Source: Allobogoriella deserti (GTDB lineage Bacteria; Actinomycetota; Actinomycetes; Actinomycetales; Actinomycetaceae). Taken from it: a stretch of 64,000 nucleotides of DNA. Below the pieces are notes generated by a model. That model searched no databases, was not told the DNA's origin, and saw nothing but the letters and a program-made list of their open reading frames with translations. Position numbers and translations under genes: made by a program. Positions 16,880 to 24,252 of this stretch are shown here, piece by piece. Position 1 is the stretch's first letter, and every line of letters starts with the position of its first letter. The stretch spans positions 434,001 through 498,000 of the forward strand of contig NZ_JBHUEE010000002.1 of assembly GCF_042680605.1 (NCBI RefSeq), in the 5' to 3' direction.

Positions 16880-18964
16880 ATGGCTCGCACGAACCGCCGC
16901 CTCACCCGCGGCGCACGCTACCGCCGGTACACCGGTGGGCCGGACCCGCTCGCGCCGCCGGTGGACCTCTCCGAGGCGCTGGACGCCATCGGCGAAGACG
17001 TCATGGCCGGCTATTCGCCGGAGCGGGCGATGCGTGAGTTCCTGCGCCGGGGCAGCTCGGAGCGCTCCGGGCTGGACGATCTGGCTCGGCGGGTCGCCGA
17101 GCGGCGTCGCGAGCTGACCAGCCGGCACAACCTCGACGGCACGCTCCAGCAGGCCAAGGAACTCCTGGACCGAGCCGTCCTGGCCGAACGCAAGCAGCTG
17201 GCCCGCGACGTCGACCTGGACGAGGACTACCGCGCGCTCGCCGAGATGCAGCTCGACAGCCTGCCACCCTCCGTCGGCGCCGCGGTCAGCGAGCTGGGCG
17301 ACTACCGATGGCAGTCGGCGCAGGCACGCGAGGACTTCGAGGCGATCAAGGACCTGCTCGGTCGCGAGTTGCTCGACCAGCGCTTCGCCGGGATGAAGCA
17401 GGCGTTGGAGAACGCGACGGACGCCGACCGGGCCGAGATGCAGCGCATGCTCGACGATCTGAATGAGCTGCTCGCCGCCCATCGCCGCGGCGAGGACACC
17501 TCCGAGAGGTTCGCCGAGTTCATGGCCGAGCACGGCCGGTACTTCCCGGAGAGCCCCGGCAGCGTCGAGGAGCTCATCGACAACCTCGCCCAGCGGGCCG
17601 CGGCTGCGCAGCGGATGCGCAACTCGATGACCCAGGAGCAGCGCGACGAGCTCGACGTGCTGGCCCAGCAGGCCTTCGGATCGCCGGATCTCATGGCCTC
17701 GCTCGGCCGCCTCGACGGCGAGTTGCGTGCCCTGCGCCCCGGGGAGGACTGGGCCGGGTCCAGCCGGATGGACGGCGAGCAGGGACTCGGCCTGGGTGAC
17801 GGTACCGGCGTGTTCCAGGACATCGCCGACCTTGACCAGCTCACCGAACAGCTGGCCCAGTCCTACGGCGGCTCCCAGCTCGGGGACATCGACCTGGAGA
17901 CGCTGGCCCGCCAGCTCGGCCAGGACGCCGTCGTCGACGTGCGTGCGCTGCAGCATATCGAGCAGGCGCTGCGCGACTCGGGGACCCTGCGGCGGGCACC
18001 GGACGGTCAGCTCAGGCTCACGCCGAAGGCGATGCGCCGGCTCGGCCGGACGCTCTTGCGGGACGTGGCCGGACAGATCTCCGGCCGCACCGGCGCCCGG
18101 GACGTGCGGCGCGCCGGCGCTGCTGGGGACCTGTCCGGCGCCACCCGGGAGTGGAGCTTCGGGGACACCGAACCGTGGGACGTCACCCGGACCGTGACGA
18201 ACGCCGTCACCCGCACCGCCGCGGCAGGAAGGGCCACGGCCGGCGGGGTGCGCATCGAGATCGGGGACGTCGAGGTCCAGGAGACCGAGGCGCGCACCCA
18301 GGCGTGCGTGGCGCTGCTGGTGGACACCTCGTTCTCGATGGCGTTGGAGGGCCGGTGGCTGCCGATGAAGCGCACCGCCCTGGCGCTGCACACCTTGGTC
18401 TCCAGCCGGTTCCGCGGGGACGATCTGCAGCTCATCGGCTTCGGCCGGTACGCCGAGGCGATGGAGATCGAGCAGCTCGTCGGCCTGGACGTCGGCTACG
18501 ACAAAGGCACCAACCTGCACCACGGCCTGTTGCTGGCCAACCGCCACTTCCGCCGTCATCCGCGTGCGCAACCGGTGCTGCTGGTGGTCACCGACGGCGA
18601 ACCGACCTCGCACCTCGAACCGGACGGCGAGGTCTGGTTCGACTACCCGCCGGACCCGCTCACCATCGCCCGCACGGTCCGCGAGCTCGACGTCTCGATG
18701 CGGCTCGGGGCCCGGACGACGTTCTTCCGGCTCGGCGAGGACCCGTCGCTGGCGCAGTTCGTCGCCTCGATGGCCCGGCGGGTCGACGGCACCGTCGTCG
18801 CGCCGGAGCTGGACGAGCTCGGGGCCGCCGTCGTCGACTCCTACCTCGGTGCGCGGGTGCCAGGCCGGTGGGGCGACGACATGGGAGCCGGTGACCTGTT
18901 CGGCGACGTCGAGCGGTGGGGTGACAGCCGTCGGTGGGGCGAATCCGGCCGGTGGGCGGGCTGA
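16880..18964 (+). CDS. VWA domain protein, partner of the MoxR ATPase
   Basis: 694-residue protein with an Arg-rich N-terminus, a long helical, charged middle (about 60-400) and a C-terminal von Willebrand A domain (about 470-660). The metal-ion adhesion motif is DTSFSM near residue 482, and the domain continues with VTDGEPTSHL. The C-terminus repeats RWG/RWA (ERWGDSRRWGESGRWAG). No membrane segment is visible, so it should be cytoplasmic. Pairing with an upstream MoxR gene is a standard arrangement in which the VWA protein recruits clients to the ATPase. The start ATG 16880 lies 20 bp after the ATPase stop. The client is unknown. Confidence 0.88.
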   Translation: MARTNRRLTRGARYRRYTGGPDPLAPPVDLSEALDAIGEDVMAGYSPERAMREFLRRGSSERSGLDDLARRVAERRRELTSRHNLDGTLQQAKELLDRAVLAERKQLARDVDLDEDYRALAEMQLDSLPPSVGAAVSELGDYRWQSAQAREDFEAIKDLLGRELLDQRFAGMKQALENATDADRAEMQRMLDDLNELLAAHRRGEDTSERFAEFMAEHGRYFPESPGSVEELIDNLAQRAAAAQRMRNSMTQEQRDELDVLAQQAFGSPDLMASLGRLDGELRALRPGEDWAGSSRMDGEQGLGLGDGTGVFQDIADLDQLTEQLAQSYGGSQLGDIDLETLARQLGQDAVVDVRALQHIEQALRDSGTLRRAPDGQLRLTPKAMRRLGRTLLRDVAGQISGRTGARDVRRAGAAGDLSGATREWSFGDTEPWDVTRTVTNAVTRTAAAGRATAGGVRIEIGDVEVQETEARTQACVALLVDTSFSMALEGRWLPMKRTALALHTLVSSRFRGDDLQLIGFGRYAEAMEIEQLVGLDVGYDKGTNLHHGLLLANRHFRRHPRAQPVLLVVTDGEPTSHLEPDGEVWFDYPPDPLTIARTVRELDVSMRLGARTTFFRLGEDPSLAQFVASMARRVDGTVVAPELDELGAAVVDSYLGARVPGRWGDDMGAGDLFGDVERWGDSRRWGESGRWAG

Positions 18965-18980
18965 CCGGACCGGCGGCGGA

Positions 18981-19754
18981 TCAGAAAGGCGGCCAGGGGA
19001 TGGCCGGCATGTCGCCCTCGGGCTCGGGGAAGCGGCCTCCTCGCAGCAGCCGTTCGCACCGGGCGGCCACGGCCGCGATCTCCTCGTCGGTGAGAAGCTC
19101 GGCCAGTCGGTGACCGAGGTCGTCGGACAGCGCCGCGACCACCCGCTCCACGCCCGCCACCTCCTCGGGACACAGCTCCTGACCCACCCAGCCCCACAGG
19201 ATGGTGCGGAGCTTGTGCTCGGTGTGGAAGGTCAGGCCGTGGTCGATGCCGTGCCGGTGCCCGCCGGGCATCTCGAGGATGTGCCCGCCCTTGCGGTCCG
19301 CGTTGTTGGTGACGACGTCGAACACGGCCATCCGCCGCAGCACGGGTGAGTCCTCGTGGATGACGGCGACCATGTTCTCGTCGGCGTCGAGGCCGTCGAC
19401 GACGTGGCACCAGCCTTCGTCCGGGATCGCCTCGAGCGGCACGACGTCGACGGCCGGGCGGGCAGGGTCCGGATCCCGCCAGAGCTGGACCATCCCGTAC
19501 CCGAAGGGTCCCTCGCGCAGCCAGGTCGGCGGCACGAGGTCCCAGCCGAAGGCCTCGGAGACGGCGTAGGCGGCGACCTCCCGGTGGGCGAGGGTGCCGT
19601 CCGGGAAATCCCACAGCGGCCGTTCGCCGTCGACCGGCTTGTAGGCCACCTTCACCGACCCGATGTGACCGGCGAAGGTGGCGTTCGAGGCCGTGGTGAT
19701 CAGCCCGTCGAGGGTGAGCTCACCGGTCGGGAGCTGATCCCCGTTGACGGTCAC
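18981..19754 (-). CDS. SCO1664-family protein (PI3/4-kinase-like fold)
   Basis: 257-residue actinobacterial conserved protein of the SCO1664 family, with a segment resembling the catalytic core of PI3/PI4-type kinases (VVTNNADRKGGHIL followed by HGIDHGLTFH). Its cellular role is not established. The GTG start at 19754 overlaps the stop of the DUF3090 gene by 4 nt (GTGA). In many actinomycetes the same trio (SCO1664, DUF3090, histidine phosphatase) occurs together, often next to mycothiol ligase, which is not present here. It converges with the VWA gene, with 16 bp between stops. Confidence 0.88.
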   Translation of the reverse strand: MTVNGDQLPTGELTLDGLITTASNATFAGHIGSVKVAYKPVDGERPLWDFPDGTLAHREVAAYAVSEAFGWDLVPPTWLREGPFGYGMVQLWRDPDPARPAVDVVPLEAIPDEGWCHVVDGLDADENMVAVIHEDSPVLRRMAVFDVVTNNADRKGGHILEMPGGHRHGIDHGLTFHTEHKLRTILWGWVGQELCPEEVAGVERVVAALSDDLGHRLAELLTDEEIAAVAARCERLLRGGRFPEPEGDMPAIPWPPF

Positions 19755-20296
19755 GCCAGATCTTCAGGCCGGGGGCAGACGTGGTTGCCGGGGTCCATCG
19801 GGGTGCCGCACAGCGGGCACAGCGGCCGGCCCGCCGCGACCACCTGATGGGTGCGCCGGGCGAAGGCGCGGGCGGCACCGACGGGGACGCGGACGACGAC
19901 GACCTCCTCGGGCTCGGCCGTCTCCGGGTCGGCGTCCTCATCCTCGATGATCGATCCGGCCTGGACCACCACCTGCGAGCTCGAGGGGTCCCAGCCGAGC
20001 GTGAGGGTGCCGGCGCGGAACTGCTCCTCGACCGGCTGGTCGAGCGGCTCGTTGTCGACGAGCTCGTCCGGGGCCGTCGGCGGCACGGAGAACCGGTTGT
20101 CGTCACGCGCCATGAGTTCGTCGAGGATCTGATCGACACCGGCGGCGAGGGCGGCGGACTGTTCCTTCTCGAGGGCGACGCTGACCATCTCGTCCTTGGT
20201 GCGCGCCTGGAGGTAGAAGGTGCGGGAGCCCGGTTCACCCACCGTGCCGACGACGAAGCGGTCGGGCCAGTCGAATGCATGGAGGACCTGTGGCAC
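19751..20296 (-). CDS. DUF3090 (SCO1665-family) protein
   Basis: 181-residue conserved actinobacterial protein. The N-terminal part (VLHAFDWPDRFVVGTVG, RTFYLQARTKDEMVSVALEKEQ) is typical of DUF3090. The C-terminus has a zinc-ribbon-like CPLCGTPMDPGNHVC. Function is unknown. I choose GTG 20296: it is where family similarity begins, and TACGAT on the minus strand ends six bases before it, pointing to a leaderless start. The open frame continues upstream without similarity. It overlaps the SCO1664-like gene by 4 nt, and a phosphatase gene lies 83 bp upstream. Confidence 0.9.
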   Translation of the reverse strand: MPQVLHAFDWPDRFVVGTVGEPGSRTFYLQARTKDEMVSVALEKEQSAALAAGVDQILDELMARDDNRFSVPPTAPDELVDNEPLDQPVEEQFRAGTLTLGWDPSSSQVVVQAGSIIEDEDADPETAEPEEVVVVRVPVGAARAFARRTHQVVAAGRPLCPLCGTPMDPGNHVCPRPEDLA

Positions 20297-20302
20297 GTCT
20301 CC

Positions 20303-20308
20303 ATCGTA
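20303..20308 (-). promoter_or_regulatory. Leaderless -10 box of the DUF3090 gene
   Basis: TACGAT on the minus strand, six bases (GGAGAC) before the GTG at 20296. Either the message starts at the GTG, or GGAG acts as a very close ribosome site. Confidence 0.5.
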
Positions 20309-20379
20309 GGACGACGGGCGCCATGGGACGGGGCGGCGGCCGACACCTGCGGGTCTGGTCCCGGCCGGTGGGCAGCCGG

Positions 20380-21084
20380 CTACGGGCCGGAGGTCACGGC
20401 CGGTTCGTGGCCCGCTCCCCCGCCGACCTGCGCCTCGACTTCCTTCTCCTCCGGACGCAGCCAGGACAGGTCCCCGGCCTCGGTGTTCGTGGCGAGGACC
20501 TCGGGCCGCTCGTCGGTGTAGCGCACGATGGACAACGACGCCGGGCCGACGTGGATGCGCTGGAACGCGTCCAGCGGCATGCCGAACGCGTCCGCCAGGA
20601 TCGCCTTGATGACGTCCCCGTGGCTGACGGCGACCCACGTGGCGCGCGCGCCGTGCGCGGTCTCGACCGCGGCGTCGTGGCGCCGGATCGCGGCGACGGC
20701 GCGGGACTGCATGGCGGCGAAGGACTCTCCGCCCGGGAACGTCACCTGCGACGGCTCGCGCTGCACCCGCGGCCAGAGCTCGTCCTTGGCGAGGTCGGCG
20801 AGCTTACGCCCCTGCCAGTCCCCGTAGTCCTGCTCCGTGATGGCTTCCTCGACCACGTCCGCCGGCGCGCCGGTCTGGGCCTCGAGGACCGCCGCCTGGG
20901 TCTGGCGGCAGCGCGTCAACGGACTGGAGACCACGGCGACCAGGGGCACCGGCCGGAGCCTGTCGGCCAGGCGTTCGGCCTGGCCACGGCCGGTCTCGTC
21001 CAGCCCGACGTCGGTGCGGCCGGCCAGGACGCCCTCGGCGTTCGCGGTGGTGCGGCCGTGCCGGGCGAGGATGACGGTGGCCAT
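20380..21084 (-). CDS. Histidine phosphatase, MSMEG_4193 family
   Basis: 234-residue phosphoglycerate-mutase-like phosphatase. The catalytic RHG motif is in ILARHGRTTAN at the N-terminus, and the second histidine is in WVAVSHGDVIKA. Family length and the C-terminal segment RPEVLATNTEAGDLSWLRP fit the MSMEG_4193 type that accompanies SCO1664 and DUF3090 genes. The substrate is unknown. Start ATG 21084: no ribosome site is visible, but TACGCT ends six bases upstream, as in the neighbouring DUF3090 gene, so a leaderless message is likely. Confidence 0.9.
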   Translation of the reverse strand: MATVILARHGRTTANAEGVLAGRTDVGLDETGRGQAERLADRLRPVPLVAVVSSPLTRCRQTQAAVLEAQTGAPADVVEEAITEQDYGDWQGRKLADLAKDELWPRVQREPSQVTFPGGESFAAMQSRAVAAIRRHDAAVETAHGARATWVAVSHGDVIKAILADAFGMPLDAFQRIHVGPASLSIVRYTDERPEVLATNTEAGDLSWLRPEEKEVEAQVGGGAGHEPAVTSGP

Positions 21085-21090
21085 AGCCCG

Positions 21091-21096
21091 AGCGTA
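21091..21096 (-). promoter_or_regulatory. Leaderless -10 box of the histidine phosphatase gene
   Basis: TACGCT on the minus strand, six bases before ATG 21084. No Shine-Dalgarno sequence is present. Confidence 0.5.
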
Positions 21097-21190
21097 ATCG
21101 GCCGGCAGGCCGGGGCCGTGCGCGCCTGCGGCGGACGGCGTGCGCGCGGACGGGCCGGATCACTCCGCCTGACCGGTCACGGCCCGATTC

Positions 21191-22339
21191 TCAGACCATC
21201 TCGACGCGCGCGAACGAGGAGGGCCGGTCCCGCGGCGCGAGGCCGAAGATCTCGACGACGGCGGACACGCCGGCGTTGTTCGCGCCGGCGACGACGATCT
21301 GCACCGAGCTGGGCCCGGTCATGACGGGCACCACGTCCGGGTTCTCACTGGCGCTGGCCTGGTCCGGTTCGGCGTCGGGATGGTCGGCGGCCAGGCGCCA
21401 GCGGGTGTGGTGCGAGACGGCATCCTTGCCCGCGGCTGCCAGGTCGCTGCGCCGTCGGACCGCGCGGGCGTGGACCGCGCGCCGCACGTCGTCCTTGCTC
21501 CAGCCGGCGTCGGCGAAGACCTGGGCGTGCTCGGGGACCAGAACGAGCAGGGCGCAGGAGTGCTCGTGGATGAGGGCGCCGGTGCGGCGGATCGAGTCGG
21601 CGAAGTCCTCCGCAAGCTGCTCGGCCACCTGGGTGTGCCGAGCCTCGATGTGCATGACAGACCGGATGACGAACGCGGTGACCGCGCTCTCGTGCGCCGC
21701 GAGGCCGTACTCGGTGTGCAACGGCGGCCACGGGCTCTGCTCCTCGTTCTCCCCGAGGCAGGCGGTGTACTTCGCCGGGGTGCCCTGGGTGGCCTGATCC
21801 AGCTCATGGGGCCGCAGCCCGAACACGTTGAGCAGGGCGAGCCGCACGGCCCGGCCGATCGTGGCGTTGGCCCGGAAGCCGGAGCCGAAGATGTTGCCGC
21901 GGCTGTTGATCCCGAGCTGCTCGCGCACCGGGCCGTTGACCACAGTCAGCGGTGCCGTGCCGGTGGTCGACTGCCAGATGCCGCGGCGCGGATGCGGCTC
22001 CTGGGCAATGGCGTCCCAGGCGGCGAGGACCACCGGGAGGTACTCGGGCAGGCAGCCGGCGAGGCCGGCGTTGATCGCCGCGAGCCGGACCGTCAGCTCC
22101 CGGTTCAGGTGCGGGATGGCGAAGAGGACCTCCTCCGGGTCGCGCCTGGTGTGGGTGAGGAACTCGCCCAGGTAGGACTCGGTCACCGGCATGACGGGCA
22201 GGCCGTCGGTCCACGACTTCGCCGCGTAGTGCTCCATGACCGCGCGGAGGTCGTCGATGTCGACCAGCGGGGTCCCGGCCGGGTCGGTGGGCCGGTCGGC
22301 CTCGGCCGTCTCCTGCGTCTCGGATCTCAGATCGGTCAT
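21191..22339 (-). CDS. UGSC-associated protein, copy 3 (uncharacterised)
   Basis: 382-residue third paralogue of the UGSC partner. It keeps SWTDGLPVMPV, AGCLPEYLPVVLAAWDAI, WQSTTGTAP, NGPVREQLGINS, FRANATIGRA, LDQATQG and GENEEQSPWPPL. It differs at sites where copies 1 and 2 agree, for example NSRGN for NSTGG. Its C-terminus lacks the WSGTAVP block and ends PSSFARVEMV. The N-terminal extension before residue 30 is hydrophilic. The ATG at 22339 comes one base after the UGSC copy 3 stop. It stands apart from the other copies, behind an unrelated five-gene block, but shares the operator type through site F. Possibly it acts on a different but related substrate. Confidence 0.8.
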   Translation of the reverse strand: MTDLRSETQETAEADRPTDPAGTPLVDIDDLRAVMEHYAAKSWTDGLPVMPVTESYLGEFLTHTRRDPEEVLFAIPHLNRELTVRLAAINAGLAGCLPEYLPVVLAAWDAIAQEPHPRRGIWQSTTGTAPLTVVNGPVREQLGINSRGNIFGSGFRANATIGRAVRLALLNVFGLRPHELDQATQGTPAKYTACLGENEEQSPWPPLHTEYGLAAHESAVTAFVIRSVMHIEARHTQVAEQLAEDFADSIRRTGALIHEHSCALLVLVPEHAQVFADAGWSKDDVRRAVHARAVRRRSDLAAAGKDAVSHHTRWRLAADHPDAEPDQASASENPDVVPVMTGPSSVQIVVAGANNAGVSAVVEIFGLAPRDRPSSFARVEMV

Positions 22340-22340
22340 C

Positions 22341-22880
22341 TCAGGCCTCGACCCCCAGGATCCGCAGCACCTCGGGCACCGCTTCCCGGGCGCGCTCGCG
22401 GAGCCCGTCGGCGTCCAAGCTGGCCACCGGGTGCCGCACGGTCATGAACTCGAACCCGGGAAATCCCTGGACCTCGGCCATCGCGGCGCCGGACATCAGG
22501 AACGAGTCCGAGCAGATGCTCACCGTGGGGACGCCGGCGCGTTCCAGGATGACGCCGTCGGCCACCGTGGCGGCACTGCACGAGCCGCAGTCGCCGATCG
22601 CGCTGACGACGACGTCGCATTCGGCGGCGATCCGGTCCCGCAGCTCGTCGGCGAGCGGGGTGCCGAAGTAGGACTTGGTGTACGTTCGCGTCTCGCCGAT
22701 GCCGTGCGTCTGCCGCAGCAGCTCGGCGATGTTCGCCAGCAACGCGGTGCCGTTCGCCTTGGTGTTGTCCAGCAGTCCGATGCGCAGGCCTCGCAGGCTC
22801 CCGGGCCGCGGTGCGAGCGTGGCGTCGGTAGTCCGTTCGTCGGTGCCGGTCGGGTCGAGCAGAGTCTCCAGTGCCGCCAT
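22341..22880 (-). CDS. UGSC-family protein, copy 3 (CGSC form)
   Basis: 179-residue UGSC-family protein, the most diverged copy. Motifs are LRGLRIGLLDNTK, CDVVVSAIGDCGSCS with Cys98 and Cys101, TVADGVILERAGVP, ICSDSF and MAEVQG. The N-terminus ETLLDPTG matches the DPT start of the other copies. GGGAGG lies six bases before ATG 22880. Operator F is 66 bp upstream and TTTCCT is a possible -10. It forms a two-gene unit with partner copy 3; no dehydrogenase or hydrolase genes accompany this copy. Confidence 0.83.
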   Translation of the reverse strand: MAALETLLDPTGTDERTTDATLAPRPGSLRGLRIGLLDNTKANGTALLANIAELLRQTHGIGETRTYTKSYFGTPLADELRDRIAAECDVVVSAIGDCGSCSAATVADGVILERAGVPTVSICSDSFLMSGAAMAEVQGFPGFEFMTVRHPVASLDADGLRERAREAVPEVLRILGVEA

Positions 22881-22946
22881 GGCACGCCTCCCAACTGTTG
22901 TCCTGCGCTCAGGAAAGCACCGGCGGCCGGCTCGGGAGAGGCGGGT

Positions 22947-22961
22947 TTTCGCTGACTGGAA
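22947..22961 (-). promoter_or_regulatory. Putative IclR operator F
   Basis: TTTCGCTGACTGGAA, 66 bp upstream of UGSC copy 3, with TTTCCT 31 nt downstream. It is a diverged member of the set but keeps both half-site cores and the spacing. Confidence 0.5.
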
Positions 22962-22973
22962 GCGTGCACCGAC

Positions 22974-23024
22974 GCCGAGATCGTCGTTTTCGTCGCGGTG
23001 GACGTCCAGAACGACGATCTCGGC
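22974..23024 (-). terminator. Strong 15-bp hairpin after the hydroxyacid dehydrogenase gene
   Basis: GCCGAGATCGTCGTT (22974-22988) and its exact reverse complement (23010-23024) enclose 21 bases, beginning 24 bases after the stop of the leftward gene at 23049. No T-run follows, as is common for actinobacterial terminators. It would separate that gene from the UGSC copy 3 promoter. Confidence 0.6.
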
Positions 23025-23048
23025 ATCCGGGTTCGGCCCCGCCGCCCG

Positions 23049-24047
23049 TCAGGCCGTCAGCGCCGCCACGTCGGGATCGAGCCGGCCGACCAAGGGCTCA
23101 CCGGCCAGCCACCGGCCGAGTTCGTCGATGGCGTGATCGCTCATCCGGCGGGCCTCCTCCCCCAGCGACCCGGCGATGTGCGGTGTGATCACCACGTTCT
23201 CCAACGCGTGCAGCGGTGAGTCCGCCGGGAGCGGCTCCGGATCGGTGACGTCGAGGATGGCGTCGATCCGGCCGGTCACGGCCTCGGCGGCGAGCGCCTC
23301 GTGGTCGAGGAGGGCGCCGCGCGCGGTGTTGATGAGAGTGGCTCCGTCGGGCATGAGCGCGAGCTCCCGTGCGCCGATCATGCGGCGGGTGGCCGGCAGC
23401 GCGGGGGCGTGCAGGCTCAGGATCTCGGACCCGGCGAGGGTCTCGTCCAGGCCGGCGAGTTGGCCGCCGAGAGCAGCCACCTGGGTCTCATCGGCATACG
23501 GATCGGCGACGAGGATCTCGGCCGGTTCGAGAATCCGGAGCCGTTCCATCAGGGCGCGGCCCGTCCGCGAGAATCCGACGACGCCGATCCGCCGCCCCCG
23601 GTTGCCGAGCCTCGCGCGGGCCGCCGCGTCCGGCCACGGCGCCGCCGGGCCACGGCGGGCGAGGAAGGGCGCCTTTTTCCCGGCCATGATGACGGCGGCC
23701 AGGGCGAACTCGGCCACCGGCACGGCATTGACGTCCGCCGCGGTGGTCACGGTGACGCCCCGCGCGTGCACGGAGTCGGTCACGATCCCCCGCACACTTC
23801 CCGCCGCGTGCGCGACCAGTCCGAGCTTGGGGGCCGCGTCGAGCACCTCGGCGGTCAGGGCGGGGGCGCCCCACGAGGTGATGACGGCGTCGACCTCTGC
23901 CAGTCGTCGGCGGACCTCCGGGGCGTCGAGGTCGGTCACCGCGACCGGGTCGCCGAGCGTGACGAGCGACCTCAGCCGTGTCAGTTGCTCGTCGCCGAAC
24001 TGGAGCCGGTAGGTCGACTCCGTCATGACGAGCAAGGCCTGCGGCAC
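23049..24047 (-). CDS. D-isomer-specific 2-hydroxyacid dehydrogenase
   Basis: NAD-dependent 2-hydroxyacid dehydrogenase (332 aa). The nucleotide-binding segment reads IGVVGFSRTGRALM, a variant of GxGxxG. The catalytic Arg is in INTARGALLDHEAL, the Glu in DVTDPEPLP and the His in VITPHIAGSLGEEA. It interconverts a 2-oxo acid and a D-2-hydroxy acid, for example a sugar-acid product. Start is GTG 24047 with GGAG six bases upstream. It is divergent from the DeoR/LacI-type regulator, and the GATCG repeat array lies 34-59 bp upstream of its start, so it is likely controlled with the sugar importer. The substrate is not determined. Confidence 0.88.
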   Translation of the reverse strand: MPQALLVMTESTYRLQFGDEQLTRLRSLVTLGDPVAVTDLDAPEVRRRLAEVDAVITSWGAPALTAEVLDAAPKLGLVAHAAGSVRGIVTDSVHARGVTVTTAADVNAVPVAEFALAAVIMAGKKAPFLARRGPAAPWPDAAARARLGNRGRRIGVVGFSRTGRALMERLRILEPAEILVADPYADETQVAALGGQLAGLDETLAGSEILSLHAPALPATRRMIGARELALMPDGATLINTARGALLDHEALAAEAVTGRIDAILDVTDPEPLPADSPLHALENVVITPHIAGSLGEEARRMSDHAIDELGRWLAGEPLVGRLDPDVAALTA

Positions 24048-24080
24048 GGGACACTCCCATCTCGGACCACACGGGCCCAG

Positions 24081-24106
24081 TGATCGTTTTGATCGTTTAT
24101 GATCGC
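24081..24106. promoter_or_regulatory. GATCG direct-repeat operator, divergent promoter
   Basis: Three GATCG boxes at 24082, 24091 and 24101 form TGATCGTTTTGATCG and TTTATGATCG. The first 16 bases (GTGATCGTTTTGATCG) recur exactly at 25330. It lies between the hydroxyacid dehydrogenase and the regulator and probably binds that regulator. Confidence 0.7.
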
Positions 24107-24252
24107 GAAGACAGCGGGCTCAGGTTCCCGGCGGTCGAGGTCGGTGTCAAGCAGGTCCGGTCCGGCCGGGGCCGGCGAGGGCACCACCATGGCATCGACG
24201 TGGTCACGCCAGTTCCGGACACCCAGGCCCCGCCGACACGGAAGGAGAACCC

